The notes: a model not told the origin generated them from the letters alone. 38,999 nt of DNA from a bacterium (GCA_030426945.1 JAUHXL010000012.1:1-38999); one strand, 5' to 3'; positions 1 to 9,072 are shown, numbered from the stretch's first letter. Made by a program: numbers and translations.

Positions 1-1424
1 CGCTCGTCCACCGGCACCGCGCAGGACGCGGCGTCGCGCTCGAGCACCGCGCGCTCCCGCTCCAGGGTCGCGATCGACCGCTCGAGGTCGTCCAGCTCGG
101 CCGGCTTGCTCGTCAGGGCCACGCGCACTCGCGCGGCGGCCGTGTCGACGAGGTCGATGCCCTTGTCCGGGTGCTGCCGCCCCGAGATGTAGCGCGAGCC
201 CAGCTCCGCCGCCGCCCGCAGCGCGTCGTCGCGGATGATCACGCCGTGGGCGGCCTCGTAGCGCTCCCGCAGCCCGCGCAACATGGTCGCGGTGGCCTCG
301 ACGCCCGGCTCGTCCAGCTTCACCAGCTGGAAGCGCCGCGACAGCGCGGCGTCCTTCTCGAAGTACTTCTTGTACTCCGACCACGTGGTGGCGGCGATGG
401 TCCGCAGCTCGCCGCGCGCGAGCGCCGGCTTCAGCATGTTGGCGGCGTCGCTGCCGCCCTTCTGCGCGCCGGCGCCGATGAGCGTGTGGGCCTCGTCGAT
501 GAACAGGATGATCGGCACCGGCGAGGCCTTGACCTCGTCGATCACCTTCTTCAGCCGCGCCTCGAACTCGCCCTTCACGCCCGCGCCGGCCTGCAGCAGG
601 CCCAGATCCAGGCCGATCAGCTCCACGTGCTTCAGCACGTCGGGCACGTCGCCTTCGACGATGCGCACCGCCAGCCCCTCGACGAGCGCGGTCTTCCCGA
701 CGCCCGCCTCGCCGACGATGATCGGGTTGTTCTTCCGGCGGCGCGCCAGGATGTCGACCATCTGGCGGATCTCGCGGTCGCGGCCGAAGACGGGATCGAT
801 GCCGTCCTCGCGCGCCCGCTGGGTGTAGTTCATCGCGTAGCGGGCCAGCGCCGAGTCGTCGGCCGCCCCGCCGTGGGGCCGCGCGCCCGCGCCACCGCCC
901 GCCGGCGCCGCCGTCGCCTGGCTGAACGAGCCGCTCGGCGCGCCGGCGCTCTCGCCGCTCTCGGCGATGATGTCGAGCAGCTTGATGTGCAGCTCGTGCT
1001 CGGGGATGGCCTGCAGCTGGTCGAGCCAGCCGCCGCTTCCATAAGCGTCCGGGTTCTCGAGCAGCGTCAGCGCGAAGATGCCCGAGCGGATGCGCGGCTG
1101 GTCGAGGTTGACCGACGCGATCATCCAGCTGCGCTCCAGCGCCCGGATGAGCGTCGGGCTGAACACCGGCCGCCCGGTGTTGCCCGTGCGGAACAGCTCG
1201 AGCTGCTCGTTGAGCGCGCGCTCGAGCCGCCCGATGTCTCGCTCGAAGTAGCGGAAGATGGGCCGCAGATCACTCTTGGGATCGTCCAGCAGCGTCAGCA
1301 GATAGTGCTCGACGGTCACCTCGTAGTGGCCGCGGTTGATGCACTGGGAGGCGGCCGTCTCGAGCGCCGACTTGCAGGTCGGGTTCAGCAGACCGATGAG
1401 CGACTTCAGGTTCGTCGTTGCCAT
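1..1424 (-). CDS. clpV: ClpV/TssH, type VI secretion AAA+ ATPase (3' part outside window)
   Basis: Cytoplasmic AAA+ unfoldase that disassembles contracted VipA/VipB (TssB/TssC) sheaths for reuse in type VI secretion. About 474 N-terminal residues are visible. The N-terminal repeat domain (about residues 5-150) begins with [10 protein letters not shown] and contains [14 protein letters not shown], a pattern typical of ClpV rather than housekeeping ClpB. After a Gly/Ala/Pro-rich linker (about 158-188) comes the first AAA+ module: Walker A GEAGVGKT (238-245) and Walker B ILFIDEAH with D310/E311. A coiled region begins near the window edge; the second ATPase module lies beyond base 1. The ATG at 1424 gives the family-typical N-terminus, although no strong Shine-Dalgarno precedes it. 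It lies 97 nt downstream of the YdjY-type lipoprotein on the same strand, so co-transcription is possible. Other T6SS genes are not in view. Confidence 0.9.
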   Translation of the reverse strand, partial: MATTNLKSLIGLLNPTCKSALETAASQCINRGHYEVTVEHYLLTLLDDPKSDLRPIFRYFERDIGRLERALNEQLELFRTGNTGRPVFSPTLIRALERSWMIASVNLDQPRIRSGIFALTLLENPDAYGSGGWLDQLQAIPEHELHIKLLDIIAESGESAGAPSGSFSQATAAPAGGGAGARPHGGAADDSALARYAMNYTQRAREDGIDPVFGRDREIRQMVDILARRRKNNPIIVGEAGVGKTALVEGLAVRIVEGDVPDVLKHVELIGLDLGLLQAGAGVKGEFEARLKKVIDEVKASPVPIILFIDEAHTLIGAGAQKGGSDAANMLKPALARGELRTIAATTWSEYKKYFEKDAALSRRFQLVKLDEPGVEATATMLRGLRERYEAAHGVIIRDDALRAAAELGSRYISGRQHPDKGIDLVDTAAARVRVALTSKPAELDDLERSIATLERERAVLERDAASCAVPVDE

Positions 1425-1521
1425 GACTCGAGATCGGGTTGAGGGCGTGCGCCGGTTGTAACACGGAGGGCGGTCGGGCGGGGAAGGCCGTCGCGGTCGA
1501 GCGGCCCCGCCGAGCGCCCGC

Positions 1522-2514
1522 TCAGGGCGGAGGCGGTGAGGGGATGGCGGGGGGCGCGCCCGGCGGCGTGGGCGGGGCGCCGGGGATCGGCGCCGGCGGA
1601 GGCGGCGGCACCGGTCCCTTCAGCGGCGCGCCGAGCGGCGGCGCCTCGCCGTCGCCGCGGGCCTGCAGCACCAAGGTCACCGGCGTGCCCTTGGGTGGCA
1701 CGTGCTCCTTGTAGACCTCGTAGCCCAGGTCGTCGCCGCGGTAGGGGTTGCCGATGTCGCCCACGATGTTGACCACCGTCTGCTCGTCGGGGATCAGCCC
1801 CACGACGCTGCGATCGAGATCGGCCGCGTAGCGGTTGTTCCAGAAGACGCTGCCCTGGAAGCGCCAGGTCTGAGGCGGCGGCGCGCCCTTCGCTTTGCGG
1901 TTGTAGAGGAAGTACTCGGCGCGCTCCCGCCGCGTCTTGCCGTCGTGCGTCCACTCGACGTACAGGTCGAGCGGGCTGCCTGCCTTCGTGATGCTGGGCA
2001 TCTTGTTGGGATCGCTGCGATCCCACACGGTCGTCTCGAGGCCCACCAGCAGCAGGCCGAGGTGGATGTGGCTGGGCTCGGGCAGCACCTCGAGCACCGA
2101 CTCGTGCAGCTTCCCGTTCGACGCCACCGCGTAATACTCGAGGATGCCCTCGACCATGTTCAGCCGCGAGGGGATGTCCACCCGGCGCTGCTTGCGGTCG
2201 ACGAACACCTGACCGACGCGCAGCCGGTACTGGTCGATGCGCTGGATGGGCGGCGCGCCGGGCTTGTCCACCGGCTGACCCTCGGCGGCCTGATCGGACA
2301 GCGCGTTCAGATCCGCGGCCGACTTGGGCTCGCCGGCCGGGCGCGCGGGCGGCGGGGTGGGCGGCGGCAGCTTGAGCTTCTTGCGTCGACCGGCCGTGGC
2401 CGCGGCGTCCGGCGCCGCCGCGTCGGGCTGGTAGTCCTTCCAGCCGGGCGGCGTCTCCGGCTTCGTGCAGCCGGCGAGCGCGACGAGCAGGGCCAGGCGC
2501 GCGGCCGCCCTCAT
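1522..2514 (-). CDS. YdjY-domain lipoprotein with proline-rich tail
   Basis: Predicted 330-aa lipoprotein. The signal peptide (about residues 1-15) ends in a lipobox LAGC, so it should be lipidated and sit in the envelope. A Pro/Ala-rich linker follows. The central region (about 90-290) matches the YdjY domain by its order of features: a [16 protein letters not shown] segment, then [30 protein letters not shown], and later VFWNNRY and GDIGNP. YdjY is an uncharacterised domain found in Proteobacteria and Planctomycetes. The last 40 or so residues are almost only Pro, Ala and Gly. The ATG at 2514 overlaps the TGA of the upstream methyltransferase as ATGA, indicating translational coupling. The function is unknown; placement next to clpV does not prove a secretion role. 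Confidence 0.8.
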   Translation of the reverse strand: MRAAARLALLVALAGCTKPETPPGWKDYQPDAAAPDAAATAGRRKKLKLPPPTPPPARPAGEPKSAADLNALSDQAAEGQPVDKPGAPPIQRIDQYRLRVGQVFVDRKQRRVDIPSRLNMVEGILEYYAVASNGKLHESVLEVLPEPSHIHLGLLLVGLETTVWDRSDPNKMPSITKAGSPLDLYVEWTHDGKTRRERAEYFLYNRKAKGAPPPQTWRFQGSVFWNNRYAADLDRSVVGLIPDEQTVVNIVGDIGNPYRGDDLGYEVYKEHVPPKGTPVTLVLQARGDGEAPPLGAPLKGPVPPPPPAPIPGAPPTPPGAPPAIPSPPPP

Positions 2515-3518
2515 CGGCGCCTCTCGGCCCGCAGCACGGTGTAGTGGATGGGCGCCGGCAGGCGGGTGACCTCGGCGAGATCGAAGCCCGCGGCGTCCAG
2601 CCAGGCCCGGCACTCGGCCACGGTGTGGCAGCGCCCGTCGTGGGCCAGCACCCGCATGTTCAGCGCGAACATGGTCGCGAAGGTGGGCCCGGCGCGGTCG
2701 TCGTCGAGCATCACGTCGCTCAGGTAGAGCACCCCGCCGGGCTCCACCGCGTCGGCCACGGCGCGCAGGATGGCCTGCACCTGGGCGGGCTGCTCCCGGT
2801 GCAGCACCCCCGAGATGAGCGCGGCGTCGTAGCGGCCGGGCAGGGCGTCCCGGTAGTAGTCGAAGGCGGTGCACTGCACCCGGTCGCCCACGCCCATGTC
2901 CGCCACGATCTGGCGCGCGATGGCGACCACGCCGGGCAGGTCCAGCACCTCGGCCGCGAGGCCCGGCGTCTGCTGGCAAAGCAGGGCGGAGTAGGTGCCG
3001 GGGCCGCCGCCCAGGTCGGCCAGCCGCTGGCGCCCGGCCAGGTCGATCACCTGGGCCACCGCGCGCCCGACGCCCAGCGCCCGGTGGTGCATGCCGTAGA
3101 CGAAGTTGCGGGTGCGCTCGGCGTCGTCGCCCAGGTACTGGTCGGGGGCGCGCCTCACGTCGCCGCTGCGCACGACCCCGTCCAGGTCGCCCCACAGGGG
3201 GTAGATGTCGCCGTTGTACAGCAGGGCCGGACCGAGGTAGCCGGGCCGGCCCTCGACCAGGAAGGCGTCGGCGAGGGGCGCGTTGGTGAAGCACCCGTCG
3301 GCGTCCTTCTGGACCAGCTGCAGGCTGGCCAGCGCCGCGAGGAGCGCGTCGGTGGCCACCGGATCGGTGCCGGCGCGCTCGGCGACCGTCGCCGGGGCCG
3401 CGCCGCCGGCGGCGAGGTGCGTGAAGAGCTTCAGGCGGACCGCGGCCACCAGCGTGGCGCTGCCCCAATAGGCGGTCGCGAGCTCGATGAGCGGGGCGGG
3501 GTTCAGGGGGGCGTTCAA
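2511..3518 (-). CDS. SAM-dependent O-methyltransferase family protein (HIOMT/CrtF-like)
   Basis: A 335-aa cytoplasmic enzyme with the two-part layout of the acetylserotonin/hydroxyneurosporene O-methyltransferase family. The N-terminal winged-helix dimerisation domain covers about residues 8-90. The Rossmann methyltransferase domain has SAM motif I LADLGGGPGTY (about 166-176), an acidic residue ending the next strand (VLDLPGV), and GVLHREQP in the position of the family's catalytic-His loop. The TTG start at 3518 is supported by a strong AGGAGG six bases upstream. The substrate cannot be told from sequence; no polyketide or carotenoid genes are near. It is coupled to the YdjY lipoprotein through a 4-nt overlap. 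Divergent to the TPR gene starting at 3673. Confidence 0.82.
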   Translation of the reverse strand: MNAPLNPAPLIELATAYWGSATLVAAVRLKLFTHLAAGGAAPATVAERAGTDPVATDALLAALASLQLVQKDADGCFTNAPLADAFLVEGRPGYLGPALLYNGDIYPLWGDLDGVVRSGDVRRAPDQYLGDDAERTRNFVYGMHHRALGVGRAVAQVIDLAGRQRLADLGGGPGTYSALLCQQTPGLAAEVLDLPGVVAIARQIVADMGVGDRVQCTAFDYYRDALPGRYDAALISGVLHREQPAQVQAILRAVADAVEPGGVLYLSDVMLDDDRAGPTFATMFALNMRVLAHDGRCHTVAECRAWLDAAGFDLAEVTRLPAPIHYTVLRAERRR

Positions 3519-3614
3519 GCCGGGCCTCCTCGGGCGTTCGCCGCATGCTACGCAATGCGCGACGCGACCGACAAGCGGGCGCGGCGCCCGACCGACGTAA
3601 GGTGAGGTGGGGGG

Positions 3615-3643
3615 TTGTCAGCCCTTGGGCGGTCGTGTTGAAT
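3615..3643 (+). promoter_or_regulatory. Candidate sigma70-type promoter for the TPR/CHAT pair
   Basis: TTGTCA (3615-3620), a 17-nt spacer and TTGAAT (3638-3643) lie about 30 bases before the start codon at 3673, within the 154-nt region between divergent genes. The match is partial and was found by eye. Confidence 0.3.
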
Positions 3644-3672
3644 CCGCGTCTGCAGGGTGGAGGCGAATCGAC

Positions 3673-4383
3673 GTGAAGTGGCCCCTCTTCGGCCGAGGCC
3701 GGACGACGACGACGAAGGTGGAGGACGCCCCGGCGCCCCCGACCGTGGCCGCGCCGCCCGCGCCGCCCGCTGCGGCCGAGAGCGCGCCCCGCCGGGGCGG
3801 GTTCCGCTTCGAGGATCCCGAGGGCAGCGAGACCAGCCTGCAGGCGGCCGCGCCGCCGCCCCCGGTGGACGATCTGGCCGCGGTGGTGCGGCGCAAGACC
3901 GAGGGCCGCCGCCCGGGCCTGCGGGTGGCGGATCGCGGCGTGTCGCCCATGATGGTCGCCGGCATGCGGGAGCGCGCCGCGCTCTACCGGCTGGCCGCGG
4001 AGCAACGCGCCGAGACCGCGCCGGAGGAGGCGCTGGCGCTCTGGCGTGGCTACCTGGAGCTCTGCCCCACGGACGGTGAGGGCTGGTTCGTCTACGGGCA
4101 GTGCCTCGCCGACGGGGGCGAGCTCGACGCCGCCTGGAACGCCTTCGTCGAGGCCCGCCGGCACGCCCCCAGCCACGCCTACGCGGCCGCCGCGCTCGGC
4201 TATCTGTGTCAGGCGCGCGGCGATCTCGACGGCGCCTCGCGCTACTACGGTCAGGCCGTCGAGCTGGCCGAGGACGCCGCGCCCTTGCTCGAGAGCCTGG
4301 CCGAGGTTCAGGCGCAGAGCGGGTGCGAGGCCGAGGCTTCGGTCACCCGCGCTCGCCTCGCCCGTCTCCGCGCCGCCGACTGA
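3673..4383 (+). CDS. TPR protein with disordered proline-rich N-terminus
   Basis: A 236-aa protein starting VKWPLFGRG. Residues about 15-75 are rich in Ala, Pro and Thr and probably disordered. From about 100 to the end are alternating helices of TPR type: a segment with EEALALWRGYLELCP, then GWFVYGQCLADGGELDAAW, then YAAAALGYLCQARGDLDGAS. TPRs bind protein partners. I place the start at GTG 3673, preceded by GGAGG with a 9-nt spacer, rather than at the upstream in-frame GTG at 3607, which would add an unlikely 22-residue leader. The stop is only 37 nt before the TPR-CHAT gene, so both probably share a transcript and the proteins may interact. No signal peptide is visible; likely cytoplasmic. 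Confidence 0.75.
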   Translation: MKWPLFGRGRTTTTKVEDAPAPPTVAAPPAPPAAAESAPRRGGFRFEDPEGSETSLQAAAPPPPVDDLAAVVRRKTEGRRPGLRVADRGVSPMMVAGMRERAALYRLAAEQRAETAPEEALALWRGYLELCPTDGEGWFVYGQCLADGGELDAAWNAFVEARRHAPSHAYAAAALGYLCQARGDLDGASRYYGQAVELAEDAAPLLESLAEVQAQSGCEAEASVTRARLARLRAAD

Positions 4384-4420
4384 ACCCCACGCCCGCCCCC
4401 CTGCGGCTCCGGAGGCTCCT

Positions 4421-7393
4421 GTGAATCTCGCCACCATCGAAGCGAACAAGGCCCTGGCGCTCGACGCCTTCGCCCGCGGTGACCTCGAGGGCGCCGACGC
4501 GCTCTACGCGGAGCTCGAGCCCGAGTACACGCGGCACGGCCTGTCCGATGGCCTCGTGGCCCTGCGCTTCAACCGCCTGCTCGTGGCGCTCGAGGTGGGC
4601 GACCGCCGCAAGGTGTCGCGCCTGATGAGCGAGCTGGGCGCGGAGCTGCACGAGGCTCAGCAGGTCACGCCGACGCTGATCGAGGTGGCCACGCGCGTGT
4701 GCCGCCTGTTCGCCGATCCCTTCCCGGGCATCGACCACGCCGCCTCGGCCGGGCTGGTGGCGCTGGCCGCGGATCTCGCGCGCCCGTCCGCGCCCCCCGC
4801 CTCGCGGGAGGCGGCGCCCGACGAGCTGCCCGATCTCGACGCCGTCGCGCGCCTCGAGCCCCTCGACGCCGCCCTGGTCATCACCGGCATCGCCGACGCG
4901 CTGCGCGGTCGAGCGGGCCGGCCGTCGTGGGTCGCGGCCGTGCAGCGCGCCCTGGGCGATCCGGCGCCCCACGACGCCGAGGGGCAGGCCGCGCTCGAGG
5001 CCTTCGCCGAGGCCGCCCGGGCCCAGGACGACTTCCACGCCTACCAGGCCCTCGTCATCGCGTACGAGCGCGCCGCGGTGACGGCGCCGGCCCTGGCCGT
5101 CGAGCTGAGCATCGGCCTGCGCGCGCTGGAGCAGCGCGGCCTGCCCGACCGCCTGCGCTACACCGCGGCGCCCCCGGAGGAGCGGCGCCTGATGGTGACC
5201 GCCCAGCTGCACGGCCAGCTCGCCTGGGCCCTCGCCAGCGAGGCGGGCGCCGAGCGCGCGGCCGCGGGCCAGTGGCGCCTGGTGCGCGAGGCCGCCGATC
5301 GCTGGTTGAGCCTGGCGCGCGCGCGCCGCACGCGGGGCGGCGGGCGGGGTCGCGACATCGCGCGCGAGGCGCAGGTGTCCCTCTGGCGGGCGCGCGCGGC
5401 GCGGGCGGTGGGTGATCTGGCCGGCGCGGCCGCCGCCCTCGACGGCAGCCTGCGGCGGGCGCAGCGGCACGCCTTCGACGATCCCTTCGTGACGGCGCGG
5501 GTGCTGCTCGAGGCCGCGGTCGTGGCGGAGCGCCGGGACGCCGCGCGGGCGGACGCGCTCTTCGGCGAGACGGTGGACGTCGCGCTGCCCGGGCTGGACG
5601 CCGCGCTGCGCCTGGGGCAGCGCGCGTCGCTGGTCGACGAGGCCTGCCGCGAGGGCGGCGCGCCGCGGGTGGCGACGGCCGTCGAGGCGCTGGCCGGCCG
5701 CGCGCGCTGCGGCGACGACGCCGCCGCGGCGGAGCACCTGGCGGTCGCGCGCCTGCTGCTGGCCCTCGCCGAGCCCCACATCGCGCCGGCGGCCGCCGCG
5801 CGCACGACGCTGGTGCTCGAGCTGACCGCGGCGCGACGCGGCGAGCGCGACGCGGCGCTGCGCGCGCTGGAGGCGGCGCGCGCCCTCGAGGACGGCGCGG
5901 CGGTGGCCCTGGCCACGCTGTACCTGGGCCTCGCCGATCACGACGCGGCCGCTTCGCCGGGCGAGCGCGCGGCGGCGCTGGAGCGGCTGTGCGAGGCGGC
6001 CGTCGAGGCGCGCGCGCTGGGCGCGGGGGCGGTGCGACGCGGGGTCGAGACCACCGTGGCCCTCGCCCACCTCGAGTCGGGCGGCGCCGCCGATCCGGAG
6101 CGCGCGGAGATCCACCTGCGGCGGGCGGCCGAGGCGGCCGAGGGGCCGGCGCTGGCGGACGGGGCCGGCGCCTGGGACGTGATGCTGCCGCCACGCGCGC
6201 GCTGGGATCTGGAGCGCGCCATCGAGCGGCTGTGCGAGGGGGGCAACGCGGCGCTCGCCCGGCGCCTGTGTGCGGCGGAGCGGCGGCGCGCGCAGCGCCG
6301 CCCGGTCGCGACGGCGACGGCGCGGTACGCCGCCGAGATGGCGGCGGCCCATCGTCACCGCTTCGATGCCCGCTTCGTGCAGCGCGTCGAGGTCGAAGAC
6401 TGCTTCGATCTGTGGGCCCCCCTGCATCGGGCCCAGGGCGCCGACGGCTGGCCCCTGCGGGCGCCGCGGCCGGGCGAGGCCCGGCTCGAGTTCCGCGTCT
6501 TCGAGACCTGGACGGTGGGGTTCGTGGTCCTGCCCGACGGGGTGCGCATGCACCGGTGGACCCTCGGCCGAACCGGCCTCGGCCGCCACGTCGCGGAGCT
6601 GCGCGCCTGCCTGCGCGCCGGCGACCAGCCCCAGCGCCTGCGGCGGGCCACCGGCGCCCTGTACGACCTGCTGTGGGCGCCCTTCGTCGACGCGCTGGCG
6701 GGCGTCGGCCGCGTGGTCATCGCGCCCGATGGCCCCCTGTGCGGCGTGCCCTTCGCGCTGCTGGGGCGCGACACCTTCGTCGCCGAGACGGTGGATCTGG
6801 TGGTGGCGCGCCCGGCGCCGCCCCCGGCGTTCCTGGCCGACGATCCCGTCGCGCCGCCCACCGCGCTGCTGGTGGGCGAGGCCACCGTGCGCGATCTCGA
6901 GATCAGCACCCTGTGTGGGGAGCACGGGTGGTTCGAGTCCGTGTCCACCCGGATGGGCGACGAGCTCGAGGAGGACGGCCTGGTGCCGGCGCTCGCCCAC
7001 GCGCGCATCGTGCAGCTGGTGGGGGAGCTCGCCCCCGGCCCGGCGCTGACGCTCTGTGAGGAGCGCCCGCCGGTCCCCGTCGAGCGGGTGGCCGAGGCGC
7101 TCGCCGCGGGCGGCGCGGTGTGCGCGGTGCTCAGCGGCCCGGTCGAGGGATCACGGGGTCGGGCGGCGGTGGGCGGGCTGCTCGCCGGCGTGCGGGGCGG
7201 CGTCCTGGCGCGGCACGCGGCGCCGGACGACGACGGCGGCGTGCTGCTGCGCTTCCTGGCCAGCGCGGCGTCCGCCGAGGGCAGCTGGGCGCTGGTCGAG
7301 GCGCTGGGCGAGGCGCGGCGGGCGGCCATCGAGGCGGGCCTCGCGCCGGCCCAGTGGGGCGCCTACGAGCTGTTCATCGCCGAAGGGGAGTAG
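4421..7393 (+). CDS. TPR-CHAT protein with a degenerate (probably inactive) CHAT domain
   Basis: A 990-aa protein starting VNLATIEANKALALDAFARG. Residues about 1-650 are Ala/Leu/Arg-rich helical hairpins of TPR type. From about residue 690 the sequence follows the CHAT (caspase HetF associated with TPRs) fold: an ALYDLLWAPF helix, the strand VVIAPDGPLCGVPFALL, a lysine-free ALLVGEA turn, and the closing QWGAYELFI. The catalytic motifs are altered. The HxxxHG segment reads IVQLVGEL, with Gln865 and Glu869 in place of the histidines. The SAC...G segment reads LSGPVEG (from about 904), with Pro907 at the cysteine position. It is therefore probably a pseudo-peptidase or scaffold. GTG 4421 has GGAGG five bases upstream. 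It is paired with the TPR gene upstream and converges on the kinase gene. Active CHAT proteases occur in gasdermin and type III-E CRISPR systems, but neither is here. Confidence 0.75.
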   Translation: MNLATIEANKALALDAFARGDLEGADALYAELEPEYTRHGLSDGLVALRFNRLLVALEVGDRRKVSRLMSELGAELHEAQQVTPTLIEVATRVCRLFADPFPGIDHAASAGLVALAADLARPSAPPASREAAPDELPDLDAVARLEPLDAALVITGIADALRGRAGRPSWVAAVQRALGDPAPHDAEGQAALEAFAEAARAQDDFHAYQALVIAYERAAVTAPALAVELSIGLRALEQRGLPDRLRYTAAPPEERRLMVTAQLHGQLAWALASEAGAERAAAGQWRLVREAADRWLSLARARRTRGGGRGRDIAREAQVSLWRARAARAVGDLAGAAAALDGSLRRAQRHAFDDPFVTARVLLEAAVVAERRDAARADALFGETVDVALPGLDAALRLGQRASLVDEACREGGAPRVATAVEALAGRARCGDDAAAAEHLAVARLLLALAEPHIAPAAAARTTLVLELTAARRGERDAALRALEAARALEDGAAVALATLYLGLADHDAAASPGERAAALERLCEAAVEARALGAGAVRRGVETTVALAHLESGGAADPERAEIHLRRAAEAAEGPALADGAGAWDVMLPPRARWDLERAIERLCEGGNAALARRLCAAERRRAQRRPVATATARYAAEMAAAHRHRFDARFVQRVEVEDCFDLWAPLHRAQGADGWPLRAPRPGEARLEFRVFETWTVGFVVLPDGVRMHRWTLGRTGLGRHVAELRACLRAGDQPQRLRRATGALYDLLWAPFVDALAGVGRVVIAPDGPLCGVPFALLGRDTFVAETVDLVVARPAPPPAFLADDPVAPPTALLVGEATVRDLEISTLCGEHGWFESVSTRMGDELEEDGLVPALAHARIVQLVGELAPGPALTLCEERPPVPVERVAEALAAGGAVCAVLSGPVEGSRGRAAVGGLLAGVRGGVLARHAAPDDDGGVLLRFLASAASAEGSWALVEALGEARRAAIEAGLAPAQWGAYELFIAEGE

Positions 7394-7453
7394 CGGCGAC
7401 CGGCGAAGGGCGGCGCCGCGCCGGCCGGGGCCGCGCGCGGGCCAGCCGCCGGC

Positions 7454-8809
7454 TCACTGCATGAAGAACCACCAGGCGCCGGCGCCCAGCGCGGCGAGGA
7501 TGGCGACGCCGACGCCGACCATCATGCCGGTGTTCCCGCCGCGCTCCTCGGGGGCCTCCTCGCGGAAGGCGGTGGTGGGACCGGTCATCATGCGGGGCAG
7601 GGGAGCGCTGGCCGGTCGAGCCTCCGGCTGTCGGGGCGCCGCCGCGGCCGGTGCCGCCGGCGCCGCCTGCGCGGCCTGCCGCGCCGCCGACGCGGCGGGC
7701 TTCGCCACCAGCGCCTCGGCCGCCATCGCCTTGGCGATCATGTCGCTCGAGAGCTGCAAAGTCGCCGCCCCCTCGACCTGATCATCGGCGTCGGCCATCA
7801 GCTCAGCCAGCTCGTCGGGGTTCAGATCGAGGGACGCGTCACGCCGCTCGCGCAAGGTGTCGAGGCACTTCTCGAGGTCCTCCTTCACCTTGATCGCGTT
7901 GCGGTAGCGCTCCTCCTTCTTCTTCGACAGCAGCCGCAGGACCACCGCCTCGAGCTCCGGCGGGTAGCTCCAGTCCGACCGCATCTTCGACGGCGGCACC
8001 GGATCCTCGATGACGATCTTCGTCGCCACCTCGACGGCCGACTCGGCGAAGAAGGGCAGCTGCCCGGTCAGGGTCTGATAGAGGATGATGCCCAGGCTGA
8101 ACAGATCCGAGCGGTTGTCGAGCTCGAAGCCCTGCACCTGCTCCGGGCTCATGTAGGCCGGCGTGCCGCAGACGATGCCGTCGCGGGTCAGCGGCTGGTA
8201 GTCCTCGCCCGGATCGGTGATCTTCGCGATGCCGAAGTCCAGGACCTTGACGAAGTCCTTGGTGCGCCGGTGATCGTAACAGACGATGTTCGCCGGCTTC
8301 AGATCGCGGTGGATGATGTTGGCCGAGTGCGCCTCGTCGAGGGCCTCGCACACCTGGCTCATGATGTTCACCACCCGCTGGGTGGGCAGGGGCGAGTCCT
8401 CGGCGATGATCTGGCCGAGGTCGCGGCCCTGGATGAACTCCATGGCCATCCACAACAGGTCACCGTCGTCCTCGCGGCCGAAGCCGAAGATCGAGATGCA
8501 GTTGGGGTGGTTCAGGCGGCTCGCGGCGAGGGCCTCGCGTTCGAACCGCTTCACGACGGTCTCGTCGCTGACCAGGTTCGATCGCAGCACCTTCAGCGCG
8601 ACCTTCTTGCGCAGCTGGACCTGCTCGGCCTGATAGACCCGACCCATCGCGCCCTCGCCCACCAACGTCTCGATGGTGAAGGAGCCGCCGATGGTCCGCC
8701 CGATCAGCGGATCGTCGCCGCCGCCGTCATAGGTCAGCGAGCTGCCGCAGGCAGGGCAGAAGTTGGGTCGTCCTCGGACCGCAGCGCCGCATTTCGGGCA
8801 GCCGTTCAT
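7454..8809 (-). CDS. Zinc-ribbon Ser/Thr protein kinase with C-terminal membrane anchor
   Basis: A 451-aa Hanks-type kinase. An N-terminal zinc ribbon carries Cys4, Cys7, Cys18 and Cys21 (two CPxC knuckles). The kinase domain (about 42-310) has the glycine loop GEGAMG (51-56), VALKVL with Lys73, HRDLKPAN with Asp169, DFGIAK with Asp191, and GTPAYMSPEQ, so it should be active. A long linker rich in Ala and Pro leads to a C-terminal transmembrane helix (about 428-449) ending WWFFMQ. The domain is expected on the cytoplasmic side with a tail-type anchor. No PASTA or other external sensor domain follows; only a couple of residues would lie outside. The ATG at 8809 begins the zinc ribbon; a GAGG lies about 14 bases upstream. 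Substrates are unknown; nearby FHA proteins are candidate phospho-readers. Confidence 0.9.
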   Translation of the reverse strand: MNGCPKCGAAVRGRPNFCPACGSSLTYDGGGDDPLIGRTIGGSFTIETLVGEGAMGRVYQAEQVQLRKKVALKVLRSNLVSDETVVKRFEREALAASRLNHPNCISIFGFGREDDGDLLWMAMEFIQGRDLGQIIAEDSPLPTQRVVNIMSQVCEALDEAHSANIIHRDLKPANIVCYDHRRTKDFVKVLDFGIAKITDPGEDYQPLTRDGIVCGTPAYMSPEQVQGFELDNRSDLFSLGIILYQTLTGQLPFFAESAVEVATKIVIEDPVPPSKMRSDWSYPPELEAVVLRLLSKKKEERYRNAIKVKEDLEKCLDTLRERRDASLDLNPDELAELMADADDQVEGAATLQLSSDMIAKAMAAEALVAKPAASAARQAAQAAPAAPAAAAPRQPEARPASAPLPRMMTGPTTAFREEAPEERGGNTGMMVGVGVAILAALGAGAWWFFMQ

Positions 8810-8888
8810 TGCGTTTGGCACATCCTCGAACTGCCGGCCGCTCGACCGCCGCGCCAGGCCGCGCGGAGTCCGGGCACGAAACGGCCGG

Positions 8889-8917
8889 ACGATAACAGAG
8901 GGTGGGGGGGGTGGCAA
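8889..8917 (-). promoter_or_regulatory. Candidate promoter for the zinc-ribbon kinase, with C8 tract in spacer
   Basis: On the minus strand TTGCCA (8917-8912) and TATCGT (8894-8889) are separated by 17 nt. The spacer begins with a run of eight C residues. The start codon lies about 80 bases downstream. Found by eye. Confidence 0.35.
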
Positions 8918-9000
8918 GCCTTCGGCCACCCCCGACCGAGGCGCGCGGCGCGCCCGCGGAGCGCGTCGCCGCACGGCCATCGGGGGCAATCCATTGCCCT

Positions 9001-9028
9001 TTGAAATCGCCCGACCCTCGGGTATGGT
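9001..9028 (+). promoter_or_regulatory. Candidate promoter for small lipoprotein at 9073
   Basis: TTGAAA (9001-9006), a 16-nt spacer and TATGGT (9023-9028). The region lies between divergent genes, 45 bases before the ATG at 9073, with GGAGG at 9056-9060 between them. Confidence 0.4.
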
Positions 9029-9072
9029 GCGCCACCTTGGACGCGCCTCGGCAATGGAGGGATCCCGACCTC

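Noticed and set aside
1425-1521. Possible promoter for clpV in the gap after the YdjY gene
   Set aside because: TTACAA-like sequence is present but I found no partner -35 at proper spacing.
3607-3672. Upstream in-frame start for the TPR gene
   Set aside because: No ribosome site, and it lies within the candidate promoter; GTG 3673 has GGAGG at good spacing.
2515-4449. In-frame extension of the YdjY lipoprotein back to 4449
   Set aside because: It would cross the methyltransferase and TPR genes in the wrong frame and place the signal peptide and lipobox in the middle of the protein.
4343-7000. Long minus-strand open frame over the TPR-CHAT gene
   Set aside because: Arg/Gln/Gly-rich shadow translation; the plus strand has a good start and recognisable fold.
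3673-7393. CHAT protein as part of a gasdermin or CRISPR-Craspase defence system
   Set aside because: No gasdermin-like small protein, Cas7-11 or CRISPR array is nearby and the CHAT dyad is absent.
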